NCBI RefSeq assembly: GCF_003024155.1
Contig: NZ_CP028136.1
Location: forward strand, 3,410,001-3,474,000
Source: Christiangramia fulva
GTDB taxonomy: Bacteria > Bacteroidota > Bacteroidia > Flavobacteriales > Flavobacteriaceae
DNA length: 64,000 nucleotides
Direction: 5' to 3'
Below, piece by piece: positions 24,220-33,281 of this stretch. The position numbers and the translations under genes are program-made. The stretch's first letter is position 1; each line of letters opens with the position of its first letter. Below the pieces are notes generated by a model. The model was not told the DNA's origin. It made no database searches and saw only the letters and a program-made list of their open reading frames with translations.

Positions 24220-24705
24220 ATGAAAAAACTAGCATTGTTAATCGTAGTTGTGGTTCTTGGAAGTTTTAGCACCAATGCCCAAATCCAGAAAGTAGATCAG
24301 GAAGTCTTTGGAATGGACTGTGCTCCCTGTGCCTATGGGTTGGAACGCGGACTCAAAAAAATGGACGGCCTGGAAAAAGTGCAGGTTAGCCTGAATGACG
24401 GTAAAGCTTATCTTGATTTGGCAAATAACAATAAATTGAGCCTTAGGCAAATTCAGGAGGAAGTAAAAAAGAATGGTTTTTCAGCTAAGAATGCCGAAAT
24501 AGTTATAAAGGGCAACTTCGTTGAGCAGGATGGCACTTATGCAATACAAACCGGGAAAGAAACTTTTACGATAGCTGAAGCAACTTCTACCAATTTACGT
24601 TCCAGGTTAAAACCTGGAATTGTAAAAGTGAAAGGGATAGTTCAGGATGAAGAAGACGGTAATTTAACTAATAAATGGAAATTAAATATCACCCAGGTTT
24701 ATTAG
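24220..24705 (+). CDS. Exported HMA-domain protein with C-terminal extension
   Basis: A 161-residue exported protein: signal peptide MKKLALLIVVVVLGSFSTNAQ, an HMA domain with GMDCAPCAYGLERGLKK (CxxC), then a C-terminal beta-rich region (residues about 95-161, VVIKG-like strand, FTIAEAT, VKVKGIVQDEEDG) resembling an OB-like domain. It probably binds a soft metal in the periplasm. It is last in the operon before a strong terminator. Confidence 0.78.
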   Translation: MKKLALLIVVVVLGSFSTNAQIQKVDQEVFGMDCAPCAYGLERGLKKMDGLEKVQVSLNDGKAYLDLANNNKLSLRQIQEEVKKNGFSAKNAEIVIKGNFVEQDGTYAIQTGKETFTIAEATSTNLRSRLKPGIVKVKGIVQDEEDGNLTNKWKLNITQVY

Positions 24706-24738
24706 CCGGAAAAAGGGAGTTTTAAAGAACATTAATTA

Positions 24739-24776
24739 ATGGCGGACTCTACATCGAGCCCGCCATTTTTTTTTTT
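24739..24776 (+). terminator. Terminator of HMA-MerT-like operon
   Basis: ATGGCGGACTC (24739-24749) pairs with GAGCCCGCCAT (24756-24766) with one mismatch and is followed by an 11-T run. It lies between two convergent operons. Confidence 0.85.
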
Positions 24777-24792
24777 AAAACTTAGAAATGGA

Positions 24793-27700
24793 TTAATCTT
24801 TCCTCGTAACTAATTCATACACACAAGGTATCACCACGAGGTTCAGTACCGTTGCTGAAAGCAATCCTCCAAGAATTACAACAGCCATTGGACTTTGGAT
24901 CTCACTTCCCGGCTCACCTCCTTTTAAAGCAAGTGGGATAAGTGCCAATCCAGTGGTAAAGGCTGTCATCAGAATTGGATTTAACCTGTCGAGCGCACCA
25001 GATTTAATGAGCTCATATCCACCAAGGCCTTCTTTCCGAAGATCTTCATATCTCGAAACCAGTAAAATTCCGTTTCGAGTAGCAATTCCAAATAAACTGA
25101 TAAAACCTATCGTGGAAGCTATACTTACAATTCCTGATGTAAAATAAACGATCAGAATTCCACCTATTAATGCCAATGGCAGATTTACGAGAACCACAAA
25201 AGCGAGTTTCACATTATTGAATTCAAAATACAATAAGAGAAAGATCACGAAGATTGCAATAATTGCAGTGATCAAAAGCATTTGTGAAGCTCTCGATTCA
25301 CTTTCAAATTGCCCACCATATTGCACCCTATAGCCTTCTGGAATTTTAACGGAAGAATTCACAGTTTCGCGAATCTCTTCTACCGCACTTCTCAAATCCC
25401 GACCCTGCACATTGGCAGCAACAACAATTTTCCTTTGCACATCTTCCCGGCTAATGGTATTGGGACTGCTTACCGAGGAAACGTTCGCGAGCTGTTGCAA
25501 TGGTACTTGTGAACCATTTGGCAATCCTATCAAAGCGGTTTTGATCTTTTCTATGCTGTTTCTAACATCCTCCTTATAACGAACTACCAGGTCAAAATAC
25601 TTCTGACCTTCATAAATCTCACCTACCTCATGACCGGCAAAAGCGATATCCACCTGCTCCATTAACTGTCCTACGGTCATTCCATAAGCTGAAAGGATCT
25701 GGCGTTTTGGAGTGATTTTGATTTGTGGTACTTCAATCTGCTGATCAACAGCTACATCCGCAAGCCCATCGATAGGAGTAATATTCTCCTCCACGTTTTT
25801 ACCAATTTCATATAGCTGCTGAAGATCGGGTCCAAAGATCTTAATTGCAATATTGGCCCTGGTTCCCGAAAGCATATGATCGATACGGTGAGCTATAGGC
25901 TGCCCCAAAGTAATATTAACGCCGGGAACAATACTTAGTTTTTCCCGTACGTCCTCAAAGAATTCCTCTTTCGATTTATCTTCCAGGGTGAATGGTACAT
26001 CGATCTCGGCGGCATTTACTCCCTGGGCATGCTCATCCAGTTCAGCTCTACCGGTCCTTCTGGTAACCACATCCACTTCGGGCATTTCAAGCAATAATTG
26101 CTCTACCTGATTTCCAGTCTTATTACTTTCTTCCAGCGACATGGATGGAGGCCCTACCACACTTATCACGAGTGATCCCTCGTTGAATTCAGGAAGGAAA
26201 CTTCTTCCTAATTGCGTAAATAAAGCAATACTCAGTAAAAAAGCAACCACTGTTACCGCGATCACGGTCTTAGGGATCTTTAAGGCTCGATTTAGAATAT
26301 CGGCGTAAGCCTTCTGTAACCATCTTTCCACTTTTGTTCCTTCGGACTGCTTTTTCAGCATTTTCTCCTTTTTCAGAAGATAGCTACACAGCACCGGAGT
26401 AACGGTTACCGCTACAATCAGCGACGTCAATACTGAAGTGATAAAAGCAATTCCCAGAGGTTTGAGCAATCGGCCTTCCATTCCGCCAAGGAAAAACAGC
26501 GGCACAAAAGAGACAATAATGATAAGGGTTGCTATGATGATGGAACTTCTAATTTCCACCGACGCATCCCTTACCACGGTGATCACCGACTGCCTTTCAG
26601 CTTTCGGTTTTCGAATATTTTCGCGCAGGCGTTTATAAACATTCTCCACATCAATAATAGCATCATCTACCAGTGCTCCAATTGCAATTGCCATTCCACC
26701 CAAACTCATGATATTGATGGTATAGCCCAGCATTTTTAATACGATAATCGATACCAGTAACGAAATTGGGATCGCTAATAGTGAAATTAGAGTGGTACGC
26801 CAGTTCATCAGGAATATGAATAATACAATGACCACGAAAAATGCACCTTCCAGCAGAGTCATATTCAGATTGCTGATGGAAGCATCAATAAAGTCTGCCT
26901 GTCGGAAGATCTGACTTTTGATCTCCACGCTTTCCGGCAAACTGGTTTCCAGTTCAGCAATGGCCTCATCCAGTCTTTCCGTGAGTTCCAGCGTATTGAC
27001 ATCGGGCTGCTTGGAAATTGTCAAAATAACCGCAGGTTCCGCATTCAGGGAGCCATCCCCGATCTTATCGGCAGCGCCTATCTGAACTTCCGCAAGATCC
27101 TTTATTTTAATACTCTGGCCGTTCACCTGTTTTACCACAGCTTCCTCCAGATCATCTATCGCATAAGCCCTACCACTTCCTTTGATTATATACTGATTTC
27201 CGTATTGATTCAGAAAACCACCGGGAGCATTCGTATTCGCCTCTTTAACCTTCTCGATTAATTCTTCGAGACTTACATCGTAATATTTCATTTTTCCGGG
27301 ATCGGCGAAAACCTGGTATTGTTTATAATCTCCTCCAATCACTACCACGTTTGCAATCCCTCCGATGGCCTTTATCCGTGGACGGATCTGCCAGTCAGAA
27401 AGGGTTCTTAATTCCATTGGGCTTAGACTATCCGAGGTTACCCCCAACAGCATTACTTCCCCCATAATTGAGGAGATGGGTGCCATGGTAGGCGCTCCTA
27501 TTCCTGTAGGCAGGTTTTCACGAACCATTGGAATACGTTCACTTACAATCTGTCTTGCCTTGTAAATATCGGTGCCCCAGTCAAATTCAACCCAAACGAT
27601 GGAGATCCCGGCTGCTGAGGAAGAACGAATCCTTCTTACATTTGGCGAGCCGTTCATCGCGGTTTCGAGCTGATAGGTCACTAGTTTCTCTACCTCTTCA

Positions 27701-27873
27701 CTTTCCATTCCGTGTGCTTCCGTTAGTATGGTTACGGTAGGTGCGGTAAGGTCTGGGAATACATCCACGTTCATATTACGTGCGAGGTAAAACCCGGTGA
27801 CGCTCAGTACCACAGCCGACAGAAGAACCAGAAGCCGGTTTTGAAGCGAAATCGATAATATTTTATTTAACAT
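24793..27873 (-). CDS. CusA/CzcA-type heavy-metal RND efflux pump
   Basis: A 1026-residue inner-membrane proton-driven pump. Twelve helices flank two large periplasmic domains. VDVFPDLTAPTVTILTEAHG near the N-terminus and the helix-4 proton relay region AIAIGALVDDAIIDVENVYK fit the heavy-metal efflux RND family. The substrate cannot be read reliably: the relay motif is closer to the CusA than the CzcA pattern. It forms a tripartite system with the adaptor and TolC-type genes transcribed just before it. Confidence 0.9.
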   Translation of the reverse strand: MLNKILSISLQNRLLVLLSAVVLSVTGFYLARNMNVDVFPDLTAPTVTILTEAHGMESEEVEKLVTYQLETAMNGSPNVRRIRSSSAAGISIVWVEFDWGTDIYKARQIVSERIPMVRENLPTGIGAPTMAPISSIMGEVMLLGVTSDSLSPMELRTLSDWQIRPRIKAIGGIANVVVIGGDYKQYQVFADPGKMKYYDVSLEELIEKVKEANTNAPGGFLNQYGNQYIIKGSGRAYAIDDLEEAVVKQVNGQSIKIKDLAEVQIGAADKIGDGSLNAEPAVILTISKQPDVNTLELTERLDEAIAELETSLPESVEIKSQIFRQADFIDASISNLNMTLLEGAFFVVIVLFIFLMNWRTTLISLLAIPISLLVSIIVLKMLGYTINIMSLGGMAIAIGALVDDAIIDVENVYKRLRENIRKPKAERQSVITVVRDASVEIRSSIIIATLIIIVSFVPLFFLGGMEGRLLKPLGIAFITSVLTSLIVAVTVTPVLCSYLLKKEKMLKKQSEGTKVERWLQKAYADILNRALKIPKTVIAVTVVAFLLSIALFTQLGRSFLPEFNEGSLVISVVGPPSMSLEESNKTGNQVEQLLLEMPEVDVVTRRTGRAELDEHAQGVNAAEIDVPFTLEDKSKEEFFEDVREKLSIVPGVNITLGQPIAHRIDHMLSGTRANIAIKIFGPDLQQLYEIGKNVEENITPIDGLADVAVDQQIEVPQIKITPKRQILSAYGMTVGQLMEQVDIAFAGHEVGEIYEGQKYFDLVVRYKEDVRNSIEKIKTALIGLPNGSQVPLQQLANVSSVSSPNTISREDVQRKIVVAANVQGRDLRSAVEEIRETVNSSVKIPEGYRVQYGGQFESESRASQMLLITAIIAIFVIFLLLYFEFNNVKLAFVVLVNLPLALIGGILIVYFTSGIVSIASTIGFISLFGIATRNGILLVSRYEDLRKEGLGGYELIKSGALDRLNPILMTAFTTGLALIPLALKGGEPGSEIQSPMAVVILGGLLSATVLNLVVIPCVYELVTRKD

Positions 27874-27891
27874 CTAATTTCTATTTCTTTA

Positions 27892-29388
27892 TTAATGATC
27901 ATGACCGTGTGCGGGTGTTTGTCCGGACATTGAAGCCATCTTAACCTGGTAATTTCCTGTTGTTACGACAACCTCTCCGGCATCAAGTCCGCTAAGGACC
28001 TGCGCATTCTTTCCGTTTCGTTTCCCGATCTTCACCGGTATTCTCTCGAAACTTTCACCCCCGGTTTGTACGATCACAGAAAAATTACCGTAATCTTCCA
28101 GTAATGCAGCTTCAGGCACTACAATTCCGGTTTCAGCCTCTCCAAGAGCGATCTGTACTTCAGTAAAACTGCCTTCAGGCATTTCAACTACATCGTTCAC
28201 TTTGATATATACTGGGATCATAGGTTTGCGATCCTCTACTTCCTTGCCTACGGAAACAATAGATCCTTCTTCCACTTCACTCCAGGTTCCTTCATCATTT
28301 TTGTACCAGACACTCGCAATAGCTTCTTTACTCGGATTATGAGAGGCACTTAATTGCGTTTTAAGCAAACGGGACTTATCAGTTCCAATAGAAACTAGAT
28401 TAGCTCCCTGTTCTACATAATCCCCGTTTGAGGTGCTGATGGATTTTATAAATCCGTCAAATGGAGCCCTGATCTGCTTCCCGCCTGCTCCGTAATTGGA
28501 GGCAAGTGCACGGTAATTAGATTCGGCTACACGAAAATCGCTTTCCACCCTTTCAAATTCAGCTCTGGGAACGATCTTATCCTCAAACAATTCTTTTTTC
28601 CGCTCATATTCAGCTTTCGCCTGATCATATCTGGCTTTGGCCTGGGCTATCTCTGCCTGAATATTATTGGAAGAAAGTCCTTCACTGCTCAAGTTCATCA
28701 ACAATTGACCTCTTTTTACTTCACTACCTTCCGTCAGGTTTTCTGCAACGAAATTCACCATTCCATTGGCTCCTGCCGCAAGGATTTTATAAGTTCCCGG
28801 AGCGGCTTGCCAGACTCCGGAAGTTTGCACAATGTCATAAACTTCACCATCTGTAACAGGCTCGGTTTGAAAATCGATCTTCCAGGCCTGCTCCTTTAAA
28901 AAGCTAATGCCCGCATCTTCTGCTTCCGTTACATTTTCTGATGCTTCTTCAGCCGAGGCATACACCTGAACGTCTTCTATTACGATCCTGTCTGAATATT
29001 CAGGGGTTTTCAGATCAAAAACGAGGTCATAAGTTCCCGGTTCTTTTGGCTGTAAGGCCGGAGAAAAGATTCCAGGTGAAGAAGGTGAGTCTACCTTATG
29101 CCGAATTCCACTATCTCCTTGAATGAGACTTACCGTAACCGAACCATTTCTAACCGGCTGATGTTTATCCAGAACAGTAAAGTGAGCTGCAAATTTGCTG
29201 GTTTTCCCTTCCACTAAAGCCGGAAATTCAACGAAAAGCTCCGTCTGGTCTGTCCAGATGGTGTTGCTAATCGTAGGAACTTCTGAACCTACATGATTTC
29301 CTTCTGTATCATGCGCATGGCCTTCCTCCTCGTTATTTCCGCAGGAAAAAAGGAAAAGCGAGATACATACTATATAAATATATTTCAT
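27892..29388 (-). CDS. RND periplasmic adaptor (CusB/CzcB-like), His-tailed lipoprotein
   Basis: A 498-residue lipoprotein adaptor. The lipobox FLFSCGNN is followed by a His-rich GHAHDTEGNH segment. An extra N-terminal Ig-like domain (about 40-150) precedes the coiled-coil hairpin (AQAKARYDQAKAEYERKKE, about 245-310) and barrel domains. The C-terminus ends PAHGHDH, a likely metal-catching tail. It lies 18 bases upstream of the pump gene in the operon and would link pump and outer-membrane channel. Confidence 0.88.
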   Translation of the reverse strand: MKYIYIVCISLFLFSCGNNEEEGHAHDTEGNHVGSEVPTISNTIWTDQTELFVEFPALVEGKTSKFAAHFTVLDKHQPVRNGSVTVSLIQGDSGIRHKVDSPSSPGIFSPALQPKEPGTYDLVFDLKTPEYSDRIVIEDVQVYASAEEASENVTEAEDAGISFLKEQAWKIDFQTEPVTDGEVYDIVQTSGVWQAAPGTYKILAAGANGMVNFVAENLTEGSEVKRGQLLMNLSSEGLSSNNIQAEIAQAKARYDQAKAEYERKKELFEDKIVPRAEFERVESDFRVAESNYRALASNYGAGGKQIRAPFDGFIKSISTSNGDYVEQGANLVSIGTDKSRLLKTQLSASHNPSKEAIASVWYKNDEGTWSEVEEGSIVSVGKEVEDRKPMIPVYIKVNDVVEMPEGSFTEVQIALGEAETGIVVPEAALLEDYGNFSVIVQTGGESFERIPVKIGKRNGKNAQVLSGLDAGEVVVTTGNYQVKMASMSGQTPAHGHDH

Positions 29389-29403
29389 GTCTAATATTAT
29401 TTT

Positions 29404-29670
29404 TTAATGATCCTCATGCTCCGTTCCGTCATCATGCGTATGGTGATCGGAATCCTCATGCATATCGAGTGAATCTTCACCAACTTTGAATTCTTCCTGT
29501 TCCATATGATTGCCGTCTTCATCATGTGGATGACCATGCTCTTCTTCCTCGTGGGCGTGAGCTTCCGCTCCTTCTTCATGTTCATGGCCGTGGTCTTCTT
29601 TTGCTGTATCTCTACAAGCTGAAAAACCAAATACTAGTATTGTTGCGAAAAATAAATTCTTGAAATTCAT
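29404..29670 (-). CDS. Small His/Glu-rich lipoprotein
   Basis: An 88-residue protein: signal sequence MNFKNLFFATILVFGFSAC with a lipobox, then an acidic body packed with histidines (DHGHEHEEGAEAHAH, HPHDEDGNH, DHHTHDDGTEHEDH). No folded domain is evident. It is likely a periplasmic metal sponge for Zn, Cu, Ni or Co ions serving the adjacent efflux pump, inferred from composition and location between the TolC and adaptor genes. Confidence 0.7.
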   Translation of the reverse strand: MNFKNLFFATILVFGFSACRDTAKEDHGHEHEEGAEAHAHEEEEHGHPHDEDGNHMEQEEFKVGEDSLDMHEDSDHHTHDDGTEHEDH

Positions 29671-29679
29671 ATTATTTAA

Positions 29680-30864
29680 TTATAATTGATGTTTTAAAAG
29701 TGTTGCTTTAAGCTGAAGGAGTTCTTTCTCCATCTCCAGCATATTGTTATAAGCCTGCCGGTAGAACTCCACTTCATGGTAATAATCCAGAAATGAAAAT
29801 TCCCCAAGTTCGTAGGCTTTAAATAAAAGTTCTTCGGAATTCAGGTCTTTAAAAGTCTCCTGGTATTCCTCGTATTTTCTCTTCAATAATTGATACTGCT
29901 GATAATTTTCCTGAAACCTGGTGTATAGCTCCGCAGTTTCAGCGCCAGTATTCGCCTGGTTATATTGCAAATTTGCCTCAGCAGCTTTTACTTTGTTCTT
30001 GCTGTTCCAGAGCGGGATGGATAGTCCTCCTAAGAAACCGGAATAATTACTGGAATTCACTCCCTGGTAATTATAACCAATGCTTAGGTCTGGAAGAATT
30101 TTATTCTTTTCCAGTTTTACCAGCTGTTGGGCAAGATTCTCACGAGCTTTTAACTGCTGAATTTCGGCATCTGCGGAAAGCTTTTCTTCCCAAAGCGTCT
30201 GCATTTCGGCCAACTCAGGATCTGTGAAAAATTGGACCGGTTCTGCCTCAATGGAATTTCCACCGTTCAATTTCTGAACTTCCAGCAACGTGTTCCTGAT
30301 CCTGATGTTGACCTGATCCAGTTCAAACTGCTCCTGTAACCAGGCTACTTTAGCTTTATTCAGTTCCAGGATACCAATTTGTTCTGCATCGAATAAACGC
30401 TGAATTTGATCATACACCTGTTTGGCCTGCTCCACTCTTTTTTCCTCCAGCTCTTTTCGTTTTTGCAAAGTCTGCAATTCCAAAAGCTGCTTTTTGGCAT
30501 TCAGTAATACTTCCTGACGCACAGTTTCATATTCCAGTTCCAATAATTCCTTTTGCTTTTCAATTCGCTTACTCCGCGCTCCATAAACTGTAGGAAACTC
30601 AAATTGCTGAGAAACTTGATATTCACTATAATCACCGGTTTGGTGCTCACCGAATGGAAGATAAAAGGCTGAAACCTGTGGATCCTGTAGATTATTTTCT
30701 GACTTATTACCTAGATTCTGACTTGCCATATACGACTGATATGCCTTGAGTTGCCTGTTATTCCGGCTTATCTGCTGCAAAATACCATCCATCCCGGCAT
30801 CCTGGGCAAATGAGCCTATGGAGATTAGTATTCCGCATACAGCGGAAACTATATTTCTGTACAT
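29680..30864 (-). CDS. TolC-family outer-membrane efflux channel
   Basis: A 394-residue exported protein (signal near residues 1-20, GSFAQDAG) with long helices of the TolC/OEP type: LEKNKILPDLSIGYNYQG, QFEFPTVYGARSKR and long Glu/Gln/Lys coiled-coil stretches. It provides the outer-membrane exit of the CusABC-like system. It is transcribed first of the four genes, with ten bases to the His-rich lipoprotein gene. Confidence 0.88.
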   Translation of the reverse strand: MYRNIVSAVCGILISIGSFAQDAGMDGILQQISRNNRQLKAYQSYMASQNLGNKSENNLQDPQVSAFYLPFGEHQTGDYSEYQVSQQFEFPTVYGARSKRIEKQKELLELEYETVRQEVLLNAKKQLLELQTLQKRKELEEKRVEQAKQVYDQIQRLFDAEQIGILELNKAKVAWLQEQFELDQVNIRIRNTLLEVQKLNGGNSIEAEPVQFFTDPELAEMQTLWEEKLSADAEIQQLKARENLAQQLVKLEKNKILPDLSIGYNYQGVNSSNYSGFLGGLSIPLWNSKNKVKAAEANLQYNQANTGAETAELYTRFQENYQQYQLLKRKYEEYQETFKDLNSEELLFKAYELGEFSFLDYYHEVEFYRQAYNNMLEMEKELLQLKATLLKHQL

Positions 30865-30935
30865 AAATATTGATTTTAGTTTAATCTCTACGATAAGGTC
30901 GGCCTGCTATTTTAAATAGTGGCCTGACTGGTTGA

Positions 30936-31370
30936 TCAAACTAAGTCGGGAGGTCCCCGAAGTGAGAGTAAAGATAAATAGGGATTAAAATATTCGTTGG
31001 GAGGCTGATAAATTTCAAAATTTTCTGAATCCTGATCAGTTAAAACCCAACTCTCTGAATAGTATTTATTTGAAGCTTTCTTTTTATTCTCAGACTTTTG
31101 AACCCTGACATCCTCAGAATATTCCTTTAAAACCGGAATTTCATTAGAAGTACTCGTGTGGGAATGAATAGCCAGCAAATAAGACAAGAATCCGCCCTGC
31201 TCATCTTTCTGTTTCTTTTCGTGGTGATGATCTTCCCCGGAATGCTGGTGTGCAACCTCGTTCTTCTCCTCCTCATGTTCATGATGTGCATGAGGTATTA
31301 CCTGATGAAAAGACATCAGCATGAATATACCTAGAAGGAATAAGGCTTTTATTTGATTTTTTAATTGCAC
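30936..31370 (-). CDS. His-rich exported protein of unknown family
   Basis: A 144-residue protein with a hydrophobic N-terminal segment (about 9-24), then HAHHEHEEEKNEVAHQHSGEDHHHEKK, a probable metal-binding region. The C-terminus ends SLRGPPDLV. Two other small exported proteins in the window also end in a PP motif (32371 and 50448). It precedes the TolC-type gene by 71 bases and probably belongs to the same operon. A metal sensor or sponge role is inference. Confidence 0.6.
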   Translation of the reverse strand: MQLKNQIKALFLLGIFMLMSFHQVIPHAHHEHEEEKNEVAHQHSGEDHHHEKKQKDEQGGFLSYLLAIHSHTSTSNEIPVLKEYSEDVRVQKSENKKKASNKYYSESWVLTDQDSENFEIYQPPNEYFNPYLSLLSLRGPPDLV

Positions 31371-31418
31371 AGGTTACAAAAATAGAAAATTATTACAGAG
31401 ATTCGAGGTGAAATAGAA

Positions 31419-31450
31419 TAAACCATAAGAACCTTAGCTCCTATGGTTTA
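31419..31450 (-). terminator. Terminator after DoxX-DsrE pair
   Basis: TAAACCATA (31419-31427) pairs perfectly with TATGGTTTA (31442-31450), about 30 bases beyond the DsrE stop on the minus strand. The tail is only moderately T-rich. Confidence 0.55.
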
Positions 31451-31478
31451 TACTTCAACTAATTAGATTACCAACTAC

Positions 31479-31907
31479 TTAGAGTTCTATACTCAAATAA
31501 CCTTTCTTTTGCAGCTGAAAATCATGCAAGATACCATTGTCCACAACTTCAAGTTCCTCTGGGATATCTTCTTTATTGACTTTAAACTTTTTTAAGGAGA
31601 ACCCACATACCACAATTTTTACGTGGGCTTCTTCAGCTTTTTCAATAAAGCTTTTCATCATTTCTTTATCTGTAAGTTCCTGTACGGTTTTTCCACAGAT
31701 AATCGCCTGGAAATCCCCGAAACTCTCCCCATCTTCTTCCGCCAGCGCCTCAGCAGTTAAAATAATTGGCTGAAGTTGGGGAATCTTTTTCGTAAGCACC
31801 ACATAATTATGTGAGTGATGTTCGTGTGTGGATGTTTGTGCAATTAGTGCATTCGAAAATGCGAGTGTTAAAAGAAATACTCCTAAAATTAGCTTTTTCA
31901 TAATCAT
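31479..31907 (-). CDS. Periplasmic DsrE-family protein
   Basis: A 142-residue exported protein: signal peptide (ALIAQT), an HEHHSH cluster after cleavage, then a DsrE/DsrF-like domain with cysteines in QAIICGKTVQ and KIVVCGFSLKKFKV. The C-terminus is NGILHDFQLQKKGYLSIEL. Such proteins occur in Bacteroidota with sulfur and metal genes, but their chemistry is unknown. The start overlaps the DoxX stop (TAATG). A degenerate copy of its 3' end lies at 36291-36355. Confidence 0.72.
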   Translation of the reverse strand: MIMKKLILGVFLLTLAFSNALIAQTSTHEHHSHNYVVLTKKIPQLQPIILTAEALAEEDGESFGDFQAIICGKTVQELTDKEMMKSFIEKAEEAHVKIVVCGFSLKKFKVNKEDIPEELEVVDNGILHDFQLQKKGYLSIEL

Positions 31908-32305
31908 TATTTTTTAAAAGTTTGAATATCGTTTAATATAAAAAATAGAAGCCCTCCTAATATGGCTATATTTTTAAAAAGAGGACCTAAAGTGTGAATC
32001 TGTCCTACCTGGACGGTTAAAGTTATTGGTATTATCACTGCTGCCAGGGCTACTGCTGCCCATCGGGTTTTATAGCCGATAAGCAAGCAAAATCCAGCCA
32101 TCATCATTACAATTCCCGACATGATCACCAAATATTCAGGATTACCAAAGAAGTAGGCAATGCCTTTAAACCTCGCCTGATCAATCCGATTTAGCGTTTT
32201 TTCCAGATTCAAAATATGATTAAAACTCGCTACTAAAAATATTCCGCTAAGTAAAATGCGAAATAGCTGTACCGATCTGTAGGATACAGAAATAGTTGCT
32301 TTCAT
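31907..32305 (-). CDS. DoxX-family membrane protein
   Basis: A protein of about 132 residues with four helices, matching DoxX (RILLSGIFLVASFNHILN, IMSGIVMMMAGFCLLIGYKTRWAA). The start MKATISVSYRS at 32305 is preferred over the upstream ATG at 32362, because it places a short basic N-terminus before helix 1 and leaves room after the preceding gene. DoxX proteins can partner thiosulfate or thiol oxidoreductases, and a pair with the DsrE protein is plausible. Confidence 0.72.
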   Translation of the reverse strand: MKATISVSYRSVQLFRILLSGIFLVASFNHILNLEKTLNRIDQARFKGIAYFFGNPEYLVIMSGIVMMMAGFCLLIGYKTRWAAVALAAVIIPITLTVQVGQIHTLGPLFKNIAILGGLLFFILNDIQTFKK

Positions 32306-32370
32306 ATAATTCAATAAAATTTGTGAATAATTAAGGCTGAAAAATATATTTTTCCAAACCATTTTAAATC

Positions 32371-32745
32371 CTATGAGATTAATGAATTTTTGGGAGGCGG
32401 ATATAATTTTCTGGGATGAACGCTTATAACTAATGGCCTAACATAAACAAATTCCCTAAGATTCTGATCTCGAATTTCAGGAATTTCAATTTCATCTGTA
32501 AACTGATAATTATTTGAACAGATCCTGGCTAATTTCAAAATTTGCAGCAAAGAGGAGGTTCCAAAGTGACTATCCAATACTGTTATATTGCTACTTTTTT
32601 TTTCACAGAAGGGATTTAGCAGAATTACCTGATTATTATTCAGTATAAAACTAAATATATCAGAATCCACCGTGATTAGTTTGCCTGAAAAAACTATCAC
32701 TAGAAATATCGCTATATATTGCTTTGCTAGCATAGAAGTTTTCAA
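32371..32745 (-). CDS. Small exported or membrane-anchored protein with C-terminal PPP
   Basis: A 124-residue protein of no recognised family. A hydrophobic N-terminus (YIAIFLVIVFSGKLITV) suggests export, a single Cys pair member lies in NPFCEKKSS, and the C-terminus reads RKLYPPPKNSLIS. The layout (signal, a Cys motif in the middle, proline motif near the end) recalls HYC_CC_PP-type proteins seen beside metal genes in flavobacteria. It is the first gene after the divergent regulatory region at 32772-32824. Confidence 0.5.
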   Translation of the reverse strand: MKTSMLAKQYIAIFLVIVFSGKLITVDSDIFSFILNNNQVILLNPFCEKKSSNITVLDSHFGTSSLLQILKLARICSNNYQFTDEIEIPEIRDQNLREFVYVRPLVISVHPRKLYPPPKNSLIS

Positions 32746-32771
32746 ATATATAAGATTTCGTTACTTCTACA

Positions 32772-32824
32772 TGTAACCTTTGTTACACTGGAGAATTCCT
32801 CAATTTTATGTAACAATCGTTACG
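32772..32824. promoter_or_regulatory. Two tandem TGTAAC-N4-GTTACA dyads in divergent promoter region
   Basis: TGTAACCTTTGTTACA (32772-32787) is a perfect dyad, and TGTAACAATCGTTACG (32809-32824) a near-perfect one. Centres are 37 bases apart. The form fits a Crp/Fnr-family site. The pair lies in the 107 bases between divergent genes, so it could control both the DUF302-copper oxidase genes and the minus-strand genes. Confidence 0.65.
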
Positions 32825-32876
32825 TTAAGAGTTTTTATATCTTCTTATCTTTATGAGAAATAAAAAAACATCAGTT

Positions 32877-33263
32877 ATGGAATATTATTTTAACAAGACT
32901 ATTACGGGAGAATTTGAAGAAGTAATTGAAAAAGTTACAGATGAACTGGAAAAGGAAGGTTTTGGGGTACTAACTGAAATAAAAGTCACCGAAACCCTTA
33001 AGAAAAAACTGGATATCGATTTTAAAAAGTATCGTATTCTGGGAGCCTGCAATGCCCCTTATGCTCACAAAGCATTGAAAGCAGAAGATAAGATTGGCAC
33101 CATGTTACCTTGTAATGTTATTGTCCAGGAAATGGGAAATGGAAAAATTGAAGTCGCTGCAGTAAATCCAATATCATCTATGCAGGCGGTAAAAAACAAA
33201 GACTTGGAACAGGTCGCCACAGAAATTGGAGATAAGTTAAAGCAAGTAATAGCCAGGCTATAA
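32877..33263 (+). CDS. DUF302-family protein
   Basis: A protein of about 128 residues from MEYYFNKTI. The ATG at 32853 overlaps a -7-like TATCTTTA (32846-32853), so the later start is preferred. The fold pattern DELEKEGFGVLTEIKVTETLKKK, then YRILGACNAPYAHKAL and GTMLPCNVIVQE matches DUF302, including the conserved cysteines of LGACNP- and LPCNV-type motifs. Function is unknown; the family frequently accompanies sulfur, haem and metal genes. It is followed by a second DUF302 gene. Confidence 0.8.
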   Translation: MEYYFNKTITGEFEEVIEKVTDELEKEGFGVLTEIKVTETLKKKLDIDFKKYRILGACNAPYAHKALKAEDKIGTMLPCNVIVQEMGNGKIEVAAVNPISSMQAVKNKDLEQVATEIGDKLKQVIARL

Positions 33264-33281
33264 TTTTTCAATTATAGAAAG

